A program made the position numbers and the translations under genes. The notes under the pieces are model-generated. The model was not told the origin of the DNA and did no database searches. It saw only the letters and a list, made by a program, of their open reading frames with translations. This document shows, piece after piece, positions 8,548 to 16,400 of a DNA stretch of 64,000 bases. The stretch comes from Phycisphaerae bacterium. GTDB taxonomy: Bacteria > Planctomycetota > Phycisphaerae > UBA1845 > Fen-1342. How positions within the stretch are numbered: position 1 is the stretch's first letter; each line of letters starts with the position of its first letter. The stretch covers positions 62,001 through 126,000 of the forward strand of contig JAGNKU010000001.1 in NCBI GenBank assembly GCA_017999985.1. Direction: 5' to 3'.

Positions 8548-9318
8548 CTACCGGCCGGCGAAGACCGGCGGCCGCTTCTCCAGAAAGGCCCGCATGCCTT
8601 CCTTCTGATCGTCCGTGCCAAACAGCAATGTGAACAACTGGCGTTCGTACGCCAGTCCCTCGCTCAGGCTCATCTCGTGGGCCTGGCGGATTGCTTCCTT
8701 GGCGAGCTGCAGCGCCAGCGGTGGCCGGCGACACAGCTCGCGACACAGCGCGAGTGCTTCGCCGTCGCAGCTCTCGCGCGGCACCACGCGGCTCACCAGC
8801 CCGAGCGCCAGCGCCTCGCGCGCCGTGATCATCCGCCCGGTCAGGATCAGGTCCATCGCGCGGGCCTTGCCCAGCGCCCGTGTCAACCGCTGCGTGCCGC
8901 CGGCTCCGGGCATGATGCCGAGCGTGATCTCCGGCTGCCCGAAGCGCGCGGTTTCGGCGGCCACGACGATGTCGCACGCCAGCACCAGCTCACAGCCACT
9001 GCCGAGCGCGTACCCGGCCACCGCGGCCACCAGCGGCTTGCGCAGCTTGTCGATGTCGCTCCAGGCGGCCAGCGGGTGACGCTGCTGCACGTCGACGACG
9101 GATGCCCCCGCCATCTCGGCCACGTCCGGCCCGGTCGCAAACGTCCGCTCGTCGCCCAACAGTAGCAGGCAGCGCACGTCCGCATCATGGTCCAGCCGCT
9201 GCAGCGCCGCGGTCAGCCGCTGCATCACGGCGCGGTTGAGGGCGTTGCTGGCGGCGGGCCGGTTGATGCGGACGACCCCGACCTGTCCATTGACTTCGCT
9301 GAGGATCTCGCTGGACAT
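8548..9318 (-). CDS. enoyl-CoA hydratase (crotonase family)
   Basis: A 256-residue crotonase. Both Glu positions expected of hydratases are present: GSGCELVLACD and FGQPEITLGIMPGAGGTQRL. The first oxyanion loop reads TFATGPDVAEM, slightly divergent from the common FCAGADLKEM. It probably hydrates trans-2-enoyl-CoA in beta-oxidation or a related acyl-CoA pathway. The frame is open far upstream, but the protein fold begins at ATG 9318. It is tightly linked (10 bp) to the PaaG-like gene downstream, so they are likely co-transcribed. Confidence 0.9.
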   Translation of the reverse strand: MSSEILSEVNGQVGVVRINRPAASNALNRAVMQRLTAALQRLDHDADVRCLLLLGDERTFATGPDVAEMAGASVVDVQQRHPLAAWSDIDKLRKPLVAAVAGYALGSGCELVLACDIVVAAETARFGQPEITLGIMPGAGGTQRLTRALGKARAMDLILTGRMITAREALALGLVSRVVPRESCDGEALALCRELCRRPPLALQLAKEAIRQAHEMSLSEGLAYERQLFTLLFGTDDQKEGMRAFLEKRPPVFAGR

Positions 9319-9419
9319 GCCCGCATGGTACGGGCCGGCCGCGCGGGGCTCAATCCCCGGGCGGCCGACGAAAGCGCGACCGGCCCTGCGTCCGCGCTGT
9401 CTGCGCACTACTCTCTGTT

Positions 9420-10586
9420 CTACTGTCTGTTTCGCGGCTCTTCGGGATGGGTGAGGCCCGCGCGCCACGCGGCGAGCGCCGTCAACACGCAGATCCCCAG
9501 GTAGATCGGCAGGGCCACGCGCGTGCGGATCATCGGCAGCGCCTTGCCGTCCGGTCCCGTGCGCAGCCAGATCAGCAGCAGCCCCGTCACCGCATACAGG
9601 AGGGTGAGCGCGTAGCACACGAACACCGTCTGCCGCACGGTCAAGCCGCGCTGCACGAGTTGATCGTAGAAGTGGCTGCGGTCGCCCTCGAAGATCGAGC
9701 GCCCGGCCCGCCAGCGCCGGAACATGGCCAGCATCGTGTCGAACACCGGCAGAGCAAAGATCATGAGCGCCCCGATGATCCACCGGGCGATCCCGCCCTG
9801 CTCCGCGAAGAGCAGAATGAGCATGCCGCAGTTGTAGCCCAGCAGCACGCTGCCGGCATCGCCCATGAACACCTTGGCCGGGTTGAAGTTCCAGGGCAAG
9901 AAGCCGAGTGCCGCGCCGAACATGGCGATGGCGAGCACAAGCCGGATCGGGTCGCCGGTGGTGCTGTAGTTCCAGATCGCCAGGTGCGCGGCCAGGAGGA
10001 AGAAGCCGAACGAGATGATCGCCGTCACGCCCGAGCACAGCCCGTCCAGCCCGTCGATCAGATTGCTGGAGTTGCACGCCCCGAGCACGATGAACACGCT
10101 GAGGACCACGCTGAGCGGCACCGCGAGGAACTCGGGCAGGTGCAAGTTCACGCCGAAAAACGCCGCCACGCCCGTGCACACCGAGCCGACGATGGCAAAC
10201 CCGGAGCGGGTCAGGAGGATCGTAACCGTGACGATCAACGCCCCCACCAGCAGGCGGGTCTTGGGCGCCACGCCGCGGACATCGTCGACCAGTCCCAGAA
10301 TGGACATGCCGACGCCGCCGGCGAGCAAGACGAGGAGGGTGGGCCACTCGCGCACCGCGCCCGTGAACATCGCCGCGATGAGCGCCAGGGTCCAAGCAAT
10401 GCAGATGGCCGTCCCGCCCAGGTACGGGATCGGCCGGGCATGCGGCTTGAGCTTCCGGTCCGGGATGTCCAGGACGCCCAGCCGGTGCGCCGCGCGAATC
10501 GCCAGTGGCGTGAGAAACACGGTCGCGATGAACGCCACCCAGCCGTAAGACTGGTAGGCCTGCAGTACGTCGAGGAAGTTGTGCAT
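9420..10586 (-). CDS. polyprenyl-phosphate sugar-1-phosphate transferase (WecA/TagO/MraY type)
   Basis: A 388-residue multispanning membrane enzyme that would transfer a HexNAc-1-phosphate from a UDP-sugar to undecaprenyl phosphate, the first step of a surface glycan. Seen in order: KPHARPIPYLGG, GLVDDV, SSNLIDGLDGL, FMGDAGS and the C-terminal DRSHFYDQL loop. All are hallmarks of the WecA/TagO branch of glycosyltransferase family 4 in the MraY superfamily. About eleven helices are predicted. MraY itself normally has a different C-terminal loop, and no mur genes are adjacent, so a WecA-like role is favoured. The ATG at 10586 lies very close to a TATACT box. Confidence 0.9.
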   Translation of the reverse strand: MHNFLDVLQAYQSYGWVAFIATVFLTPLAIRAAHRLGVLDIPDRKLKPHARPIPYLGGTAICIAWTLALIAAMFTGAVREWPTLLVLLAGGVGMSILGLVDDVRGVAPKTRLLVGALIVTVTILLTRSGFAIVGSVCTGVAAFFGVNLHLPEFLAVPLSVVLSVFIVLGACNSSNLIDGLDGLCSGVTAIISFGFFLLAAHLAIWNYSTTGDPIRLVLAIAMFGAALGFLPWNFNPAKVFMGDAGSVLLGYNCGMLILLFAEQGGIARWIIGALMIFALPVFDTMLAMFRRWRAGRSIFEGDRSHFYDQLVQRGLTVRQTVFVCYALTLLYAVTGLLLIWLRTGPDGKALPMIRTRVALPIYLGICVLTALAAWRAGLTHPEEPRNRQ

Positions 10587-10596
10587 CTGGGGCGCG

Positions 10597-10602
10597 AGTA
10601 TA
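10597..10602 (-). promoter_or_regulatory. candidate -10 box just upstream of the WecA-like gene
   Basis: TATACT on the minus strand lies only 10 nt before the ATG. No convincing -35 hexamer is present (TTTGCG at 16 bp is the best). If real, the transcript would have a leader of only a few nucleotides. Confidence 0.3.
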
Positions 10603-10643
10603 CCCGCTCCGTGCCGCGCGCAAAGCCCCCGCCGCCGGATGGT

Positions 10644-11735
10644 CTAGCGTGCGCGGACAGCACCCGCCGCCCGGGGGGCGTGTTCCCGCTCCTGCAGAAT
10701 CCGCAGCACGAGCGCCGGCACGTCCTGGGGCGCGGCCGAATGGAGGGCCGCCCCCAGGTCCACGGCGACCTTGGGCATCCCGTAGACCACGCAGGTTTCC
10801 GCGCTCTGCGCGATGGTCGCCGCCCCGGCCGCGCGCATCGCCAGCAGGCCACGGGCTCCATCCGCGCCCATGCCGGTCAGCAGCACGCCCACCGCCCGCG
10901 CCCGCGCCACCTGCGCCACCGACTCAAACAGCACGTCCACGCTCGGGCAGTGGCGGTTCACCGGCTCCTGGTGCGTGTACTGCACGCGCCAGCCGACCGC
11001 CGCCGACCGCACCACCAGGTGCGTGTCGCCCCGCGCGATCAGCGCCTCACCGACCCCGGGCACCTCGCCGTCCTCCGCCTCGCGCACACACACGGGGACC
11101 CGCTGATTCAGCCGGTTCGCAAACGCCCGCGTAAACCCCGCCGGCATGTGCTGCACGATCACGATTGGCGGGCAGTCGTCGGGCATCGCCGCGAGCAGGG
11201 CCTCGATGGCTTGCGTCCCGCCGGTCGAGGCCCCGATCGCAAGCAGCGCCTGCTGCGGTTGTGTGCCGCTCGCGCGGAACGAGAACTGGCCCGCCTCGCC
11301 GGCCAGCGGCATTGGCACCGGACGCGCCAGGGCGGCCGCCACCCGGATCTTTGCCGCCAGCTCGTACACGTGCGGCAACAGGACTTCGGGGCGCAGGCTA
11401 TCCGGCCGGCGTACTGCTTCCAGTGCCCCGCGCTGCAGGGCCAGCGCCGCTGCGTCGCGACCGGCTGTGGTGTCCATCGCCAGCACGATGATCGGCACGG
11501 GATAGTGCCCGCGCAGCCGGTGCAGCAGGTCGAGCGCGTCCGGCTGGCGCAGCCCCAGGTCGAGGAGAATTACTTCCGGATGAAACTGCAGCAGGTGTCC
11601 GCGCAGTTCCTCCAGGTATCCGCCGCTGGCGCGCGCGTGCAGGCCAGCGCACCGGTTCAGCTCGGCCGCCAGCGTCCGTGCGAAGACCGGTGCGGCGTCG
11701 ATGATCAGAACACGGATCGGGCCCGTGGGTCTCAC
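10644..11735 (-). CDS. cheB: chemotaxis methylesterase/deamidase CheB with degraded receiver
   Basis: A 363-residue receiver plus methylesterase protein that would remove methyl groups from chemoreceptors. The catalytic domain is intact, with Ser in GASTGGTQA, His in VQHMPAGFT and Asp in TGMGADGARGL. The N-terminal receiver is not canonical: the acidic pair reads DA instead of DD, the conserved Lys is Arg (AVRRP), and the Ser/Thr position reads LAMD. The likely phosphoacceptor Asp in VILLDLGL remains. The start is a GTG that overlaps the cheD stop as GTGA. It is the last gene of the fapA-cheX-cheR-cheD-cheB operon. Confidence 0.93.
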   Translation of the reverse strand: MRPTGPIRVLIIDAAPVFARTLAAELNRCAGLHARASGGYLEELRGHLLQFHPEVILLDLGLRQPDALDLLHRLRGHYPVPIIVLAMDTTAGRDAAALALQRGALEAVRRPDSLRPEVLLPHVYELAAKIRVAAALARPVPMPLAGEAGQFSFRASGTQPQQALLAIGASTGGTQAIEALLAAMPDDCPPIVIVQHMPAGFTRAFANRLNQRVPVCVREAEDGEVPGVGEALIARGDTHLVVRSAAVGWRVQYTHQEPVNRHCPSVDVLFESVAQVARARAVGVLLTGMGADGARGLLAMRAAGAATIAQSAETCVVYGMPKVAVDLGAALHSAAPQDVPALVLRILQEREHAPRAAGAVRAR

Positions 11736-12262
11736 GTCGCCGGCACCTCCGCCGGATGCGCCTCCGACCAGCTCCGCAGCTTGCGGACCAGCAATTCTCC
11801 CGTCCCGGTGTCGAAGAGCAGCTTGCGTCCGCAGGGGCCGCCGGTGTCCTGGTGCACGACGCGAATGCCGGCCGCCTCGAGCAGGGTCAGGGCAACGGCC
11901 GCGTTCTCCGCGCCGATCCTGCGGGCGGCGCGATCGGACGGAGCCGGGCCGCCACCGTTGGTGACGAGCGGATGCGCGCCGCCGATGACGGCGGCTTGGA
12001 GGCGGTGCCGCAGTGCGCCCGCCTGACAAACGCGTTCGATGAGCCGCGGCGTGGCCACGCAGCCGTAGCGGGTGTCGGCGTGGTCGCCGGACGCCGGGCG
12101 CGCCAGGAGGAAATGGTTGACCCCCCCCACCCCCGCCCGCGGGTCGCACAGGCAGACGGCGACGCAGCTGCCGAGGATGGTTTTGACGCGGGCGGGTTGG
12201 GCGTGGACGGTGAGTTCGCCCGGGGCGAGGAACACGTCCACTCGGCGGCGGGGGGGTCTCAT
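11732..12262 (-). CDS. cheD: chemoreceptor glutamine deamidase CheD
   Basis: A 176-residue CheD that deamidates receptor glutamines and can act with CheC/CheX phosphatases. The catalytic Cys is in TILGSCVAVCL and the His in GGVNHFLL, in the usual order. The later signature GAENAAVALTLLEAAGI and RKLLFDTGTGELLVRKL also match. Its ATG overlaps the cheR stop by 4 nt (ATGA) and its stop overlaps the cheB start, which suggests translational coupling. The length is normal. Confidence 0.94.
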   Translation of the reverse strand: MRPPRRRVDVFLAPGELTVHAQPARVKTILGSCVAVCLCDPRAGVGGVNHFLLARPASGDHADTRYGCVATPRLIERVCQAGALRHRLQAAVIGGAHPLVTNGGGPAPSDRAARRIGAENAAVALTLLEAAGIRVVHQDTGGPCGRKLLFDTGTGELLVRKLRSWSEAHPAEVPAT

Positions 12263-13104
12263 GTGGCGACCCGCTGGTAGATGGTGGGCTGGACGTAGCG
12301 GAGCGGGTGGGCCAGGCCGTTGAGGCTTTCGGAGTGGCCGATGAGGAGGTAGCCGCCGGGGCGGAGGTGGTGGGCGAACTTGGCGACGAGGCTTTCCTGG
12401 GTGGGGCGGTCGAAGTAGATCATGACGTTGCGGCAGAAGATGAAGTCGAAGCCGTGCCGAAACGGGAACTGGGCGGACATCAGGTTGAAGCGGGCGTAGC
12501 GGATGCGGTCGCGGAGGGCGGGGCAGACCTGGACGCGGGTGCGGTCGGGCGTGTCGGGCCGGGTGAAGTAGCGTTGGCGGAGCATGGGGGGCACGGTGCC
12601 GAGGCGGTGGGTTTCGTAGAGGCCGGCACGGGCCTGGTCGAGGACCCGGGTGGAGAGGTCGGTGGCGAGGATGCGCCAGTCGAGCTGGTGGCCGACGGTG
12701 TCGTCGACGGTCATGGCGATGGAGTAGGGCTCGTCGCCGGTGGAGCAGCCGGCGCTCCAGATGCGGAGGGTCAGGCCGAGCCCGCGTCGCGGGGGCTGGG
12801 CGAGCCGTTCGCGCAGGGCGCGGGCCAGGAAGTCGAAGTGCTGTTTTTCGCGGAACAGGTGGGTCGTATTGGTGGAGATGGCGTCGAGCAGGGCGCAGAG
12901 CTCGTTGCCGGTGGGGTCGTGGCGGACGAAGTCGTAGTAGTCGCGGTAGGACCTGAAGTTCCCGGCGCGGAGGCGTTTGCCGAGGCGGGCGCGGACGAGC
13001 TGCTGCTTCTGGTCGCCGAGGTTGATGCCGGACTTTTCGTAGACCAGGTCGCGGAAGAGCTGGTATTCGCGGGTGGTGAGCTCGCGGTCGGTCTCGGTCA
13101 GCAC
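12259..13104 (-). CDS. cheR: chemoreceptor methyltransferase CheR
   Basis: A 281-residue SAM-dependent glutamate O-methyltransferase that adapts chemoreceptors. The N-terminal all-helical domain (about 1-75) is followed by the Rossmann domain, with ISTNTTHLFRE, the SAM loop WSAGCSTGDEPYSIAM, ATDLS, and FDFIFCRNVMIYF. No TPR tail is present. The start is GTG 13104 with GAGGA upstream. The coding strand uses C-ending codons almost exclusively, unlike cheB and fapA. It is embedded in the che operon, 58 bp after cheX. Confidence 0.95.
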   Translation of the reverse strand: MLTETDRELTTREYQLFRDLVYEKSGINLGDQKQQLVRARLGKRLRAGNFRSYRDYYDFVRHDPTGNELCALLDAISTNTTHLFREKQHFDFLARALRERLAQPPRRGLGLTLRIWSAGCSTGDEPYSIAMTVDDTVGHQLDWRILATDLSTRVLDQARAGLYETHRLGTVPPMLRQRYFTRPDTPDRTRVQVCPALRDRIRYARFNLMSAQFPFRHGFDFIFCRNVMIYFDRPTQESLVAKFAHHLRPGGYLLIGHSESLNGLAHPLRYVQPTIYQRVAT

Positions 13105-13162
13105 GGTGGTGTTCCTCGGTCGGGGCTGGGGGTGCGGCGCTCGACGCGGGCGGCTCCCCGGG

Positions 13163-13645
13163 CTAGGCGTCGGGCTGTGCGCGTTCGTAGAGGCACAGGA
13201 GGGGCTGGCCCTCGATGGAGAGGCGGCAGACGTGCCGGGGCGGGCCGGCGACGCCGGCGGGGGCCTCGAGGCATTCGCGGACGGTGGGGATGGAGAGGGT
13301 GAAGACGGCGTGTTTGCCGTGCCAGGCGGTGACGAGCTGTCCGCAGAGGACGTTCATGAACTCGCGGAGGGCGTCCTGGCCGGCGATCTGGGCCTGGGCG
13401 TCGGCGGCCTCGATGCCGAGGAGGTTGGCGGCGAGGCGGGTGCCGAACTCGCGGGTGCCCCAGCAGCGGAGGGTGCCGGTGGCGGGTCCGTGATAGGTGA
13501 TCTGGGCCTGGAGCCAGACGGTGCCCGGGGGCCAGTCGGCGGGTTCGTCGTCGGTGACCATGAAGGCGAGGTCGCCGAGGACGTCGAGGAGGACGGTGGT
13601 GAGGTCGGGCGCGTCGGTGGCGGCTGGGTTATGGCTGGGCAGCAT
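13163..13645 (-). CDS. cheX: CheX/CheC-type chemotaxis phosphatase-like protein
   Basis: A 160-residue protein of the CheC/CheX/FliY fold, which dephosphorylates CheY-type receivers. The helix DALREFMNVLCGQL contains the E-x-x-N signature used by CheX. One such helix is visible rather than the two of CheC, so CheX is the better name. The ATG at 13645 lies inside the 3' end of fapA (17-nt overlap in another frame); the longer frame upstream is Ser/Pro/Arg noise. The C-rich coding strand matches cheR. Its presence next to CheD and a CheB with an altered receiver suggests phosphatase-based regulation of this pathway. Confidence 0.8.
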   Translation of the reverse strand: MLPSHNPAATDAPDLTTVLLDVLGDLAFMVTDDEPADWPPGTVWLQAQITYHGPATGTLRCWGTREFGTRLAANLLGIEAADAQAQIAGQDALREFMNVLCGQLVTAWHGKHAVFTLSIPTVRECLEAPAGVAGPPRHVCRLSIEGQPLLCLYERAQPDA

Positions 13646-15206
13646 GTTGGGTCTCGGAGGGTTTGGGGTTCGGGGCGGTGGCCGGGTGCGCATCGGCGGG
13701 GGGCGCGTCAAGGTCGACGTCGACGCAGGGGAGGACGGTGACGGAGCCGGTGCGCTGGTTGACGGCGGCCATCTGGGTGACGTCGTCGATCTTGCGCATC
13801 TCGATGCGAACGGGTCCGTGCAGGGCCTTCTGGACGCGCGCCTCGCGCGCATCGATGACGAGCCGAACGCCGGGATGGATCATTTCGCCAACCAGAATGC
13901 TCGGCGTTCCCTGCGGCTTGCTCTCGGTCTGCAATTGTTCCATCTGCTTTTTCAGTTCATCGACCTGCAGGTCGATCTCGTCCGCTTTGCAGAGTAATTC
14001 CGTCGCGCGTTCGCGCTGTGCCGGCAGCAGGCGCTTCATGTTGGCCATCAGGGGCTGGATCGCCTGCCGGATCTGTTCGGCTGACTTGTGCAGTTCCTTG
14101 ATCTGGCGCTCCAGTTGCCGTCCGCGTCGCAAGGCATTCACGTCGACGCCCGTGCCAACCAGGGTCAGGACACAGCCCTCGCTGCCGAGCACCAGGACCC
14201 GCAGTCCTTCACGCGCGTAAACGTCCCCGCCGATCACCGTGCCGCGCTCGCCGATCAGGTGCCCGCGGGTCCGCACACATGCGTTCAGGATTTCCTTGCC
14301 AAAGCGCACGTCGCCACCCGCTTCGAGCACGACTTCGTTCAACAACTTGGCCGTCACGCTGCCGCCCGCGCGGACGTGACCCGTCCGTTCCGCCCCGAAA
14401 ATCCCGCCACGGACCAGCACGTCCCCCCCCACGTCCACCTCGGCGGCCTCAATCACGCGGTCCACCGCCAGCGACGCCGTCGTCTTCACCCTGAATTTCG
14501 CCCGCACGGTGCCCGCGATATGTACGTTCACGCACGACTCGATGCTCCCGGTGCTGAAATCCACGTCGCCCGGCACCGCCAGCACTTCGCTGATCCGCAC
14601 CCGGCCACCGTCGAGTTCCAGCCGCCCGGCCGTAACCGCAAGGAGTGCCCCCTCGTCGGCCGGATCACACTTCACGCCCGCCCCCAGCTTGACCGGGTTG
14701 CCCTTGGGCTTGCGCGGTGCGCGCGGGCGCCCAAATACGTCCACGCCGGGCGTGCCCGCACGCTCCGGCACCAGTCGGCCGATCTTGGCCCCCGCTGCGA
14801 CGGTGACGATCGCGCTCGCCGCGAAGTAATCGACCTGCCCTTCCTCGTCCGCCGGGGCCGTCGCCTGCGCCAGCTCCGGCACCAGCTCCACGCGCCCGTC
14901 CTCCCCCTCCACCGGCAATTGCCCTTGCGCGATCACGAACCGCTCCGGCAGGCGCGCGACAGCACTCTCCGCCCCCGCCGCACATGCCTCCCGGATGACC
15001 CCCACCAGTTCCTTCGCGCGCGTGCGCACATCGTCGGTCACTGCCAGGCGCGCTGCCTGCGCCGCGGCGACGACCTCGTCCTCAGTCGGCACGGCGAAGT
15101 CCGGCCGCCCCACGCCCTGCACCTGGACCCAGGCCGTGAGCCGATCCTCTGCCACGAGGACCTTCAGCCCCGTCGGCTTCGCCACCTTGTCTGTGTTGCC
15201 CGGCAC
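13629..15206 (-). CDS. FapA-family (DUF342) polymer-like beta-helix protein
   Basis: A 525-residue FapA/DUF342 protein. The N-terminal part (about 1-170) holds the FapA N-domain with EGEDGRVELV and a VDYFAAS-type segment. The middle (about 190-360) is a repeated Gly/Val beta-helix (GDVDFSTGSIESCVNVHIAG, VDVGGDVLVRGGI). A coiled coil (about 370-440) and a Pro/Ala tail follow. FapA proteins are often encoded near flagellar, pilus or chemotaxis genes and have been linked to the bacterial cell cycle or regulation; the precise role is unsettled. The start is GTG 15206, preceded by AGGGAG at good spacing. It heads the che operon. Confidence 0.85.
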   Translation of the reverse strand: MPGNTDKVAKPTGLKVLVAEDRLTAWVQVQGVGRPDFAVPTEDEVVAAAQAARLAVTDDVRTRAKELVGVIREACAAGAESAVARLPERFVIAQGQLPVEGEDGRVELVPELAQATAPADEEGQVDYFAASAIVTVAAGAKIGRLVPERAGTPGVDVFGRPRAPRKPKGNPVKLGAGVKCDPADEGALLAVTAGRLELDGGRVRISEVLAVPGDVDFSTGSIESCVNVHIAGTVRAKFRVKTTASLAVDRVIEAAEVDVGGDVLVRGGIFGAERTGHVRAGGSVTAKLLNEVVLEAGGDVRFGKEILNACVRTRGHLIGERGTVIGGDVYAREGLRVLVLGSEGCVLTLVGTGVDVNALRRGRQLERQIKELHKSAEQIRQAIQPLMANMKRLLPAQRERATELLCKADEIDLQVDELKKQMEQLQTESKPQGTPSILVGEMIHPGVRLVIDAREARVQKALHGPVRIEMRKIDDVTQMAAVNQRTGSVTVLPCVDVDLDAPPADAHPATAPNPKPSETQHAAQP

Positions 15207-15404
15207 GTTCGTCTCCCTGCGCGCCGCGCGCGCGAGCGCAACACAGCGGTCGGCGGATCCACTCACGCCCCGCCGCGCATACATGGCCCCGTACCGGGAA
15301 TATCGGCACAGCCATAGTGGAACATTGGTAGACTGCGCCCCCCGAGCTGGAGAATTTACCGTCTCTCCCGCGCGCCCCTTATTCTGATAATACGCGGCGA
15401 GCCG

Positions 15405-16400
15405 CTACCCCAGGCCCGCGTTCAGCAGGTCCATCAGCCGCAGCAGTCCCACGGGGCGCCCTGCGTCATCCGTCACCACCAGGCTCGTGATCTGGCTTTC
15501 CCGCATGATCCGCAGGCACTCCACCGCGAGATGCGAGCCCTGCACGGCGGAAATCGGGACGGGGGGTGACGCGGCGGAGCGTCGGCTTTGCGCATACGCC
15601 GTCCGCGCATCAATCGCGCGCGGGTCCGCAACGCGCTCGAAGATTCGCCGGAGATCTCCGTCCGTAAACGTTCCCAGCATGCGTCCGTTGGTTTCCACGA
15701 TGAGCGCCAACCCCAGTTGTTTGCGCGTCATTTCCACGACCAGTTCGTTGAAGGTCTGCCCGGCCTGCACGACGGGCAGCGCGGCGCCGGAGTGCATCAG
15801 GTCGGCCGCCCGCAGCAGGAGGCGCCGCCCCAGCGCCCCCTCGGGGTGATACTGCGCGAAGTCTTCCGCCTTGAAGCCGCGCTTGTGCAGCAGCGCCATG
15901 GCCAAGGCGTCCCCCGCCGCCAGCATCATCACGCAGCTCGTCGTCGGCGCCAGGTTCAGCGGCCCGGCCTCCGGCACGTCCGGCAGGAGCACGAGGTGAT
16001 TGGCCAGCTCCGCCAGGCGCGAGTTGCGCCCCTGGGTGAACCCGATCACCGGCCCGCCCAGCCGCCGAAAGTGGGCAACGAACCGCAGGATCTCTTCCGT
16101 GTTCCCGCTGCGCGAGAGCGCGATCAGGCAATTCCTGGAAGTGACGATGCCCAGGTCACCGTGCAGCGCCTCCACGGGATGCATGAACACCGCCGGCGTG
16201 CCCGTGCTGGTCAGAGAGGCAGCGATCTTCTGCGCGATGTTGCCACTCTTGCCAAGCCCACTGACCACGATCTGCCCGTTCGACGCCAGCAGCGTGTTGA
16301 GAATCGCCTCGAAGTCGGCGCCAAAACTGGCCGTCAACTGCCGCAAGGCCTCGGCCTCGTCCGCCACGACTTGTCGGGCAATCTCCAGTGCGCTGTTCAC
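15405..16400 (-). CDS. kdsD: D-arabinose-5-phosphate isomerase (KdsD/KpsF type)
   Basis: A 331-residue SIS-plus-two-CBS protein, the standard KdsD architecture and length (about 328). It interconverts ribulose-5-phosphate and arabinose-5-phosphate for KDO synthesis, implying LPS or a KDO-containing glycan. The SIS domain (about 35-170) has VSGLGKSGNIAQK, FMHPVEALHGDLG and ALSRSGNTEE. The AQYHPEGALGRRLLL motif links to the CBS pair (about 205-331). The start is a GTG overlapping the TPR-gene stop (GTGA) with AAGGAG upstream, so the two are probably translationally coupled. No other kds genes are nearby. Confidence 0.93.
   Translation of the reverse strand: MNSALEIARQVVADEAEALRQLTASFGADFEAILNTLLASNGQIVVSGLGKSGNIAQKIAASLTSTGTPAVFMHPVEALHGDLGIVTSRNCLIALSRSGNTEEILRFVAHFRRLGGPVIGFTQGRNSRLAELANHLVLLPDVPEAGPLNLAPTTSCVMMLAAGDALAMALLHKRGFKAEDFAQYHPEGALGRRLLLRAADLMHSGAALPVVQAGQTFNELVVEMTRKQLGLALIVETNGRMLGTFTDGDLRRIFERVADPRAIDARTAYAQSRRSAASPPVPISAVQGSHLAVECLRIMRESQITSLVVTDDAGRPVGLLRLMDLLNAGLG

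Noticed and set aside
9319-10623. N-terminal extension of the enoyl-CoA hydratase frame
   Set aside because: The frame is open but lies antiparallel in register with the WecA-like gene on the same strand. The crotonase fold begins at ATG 9318.
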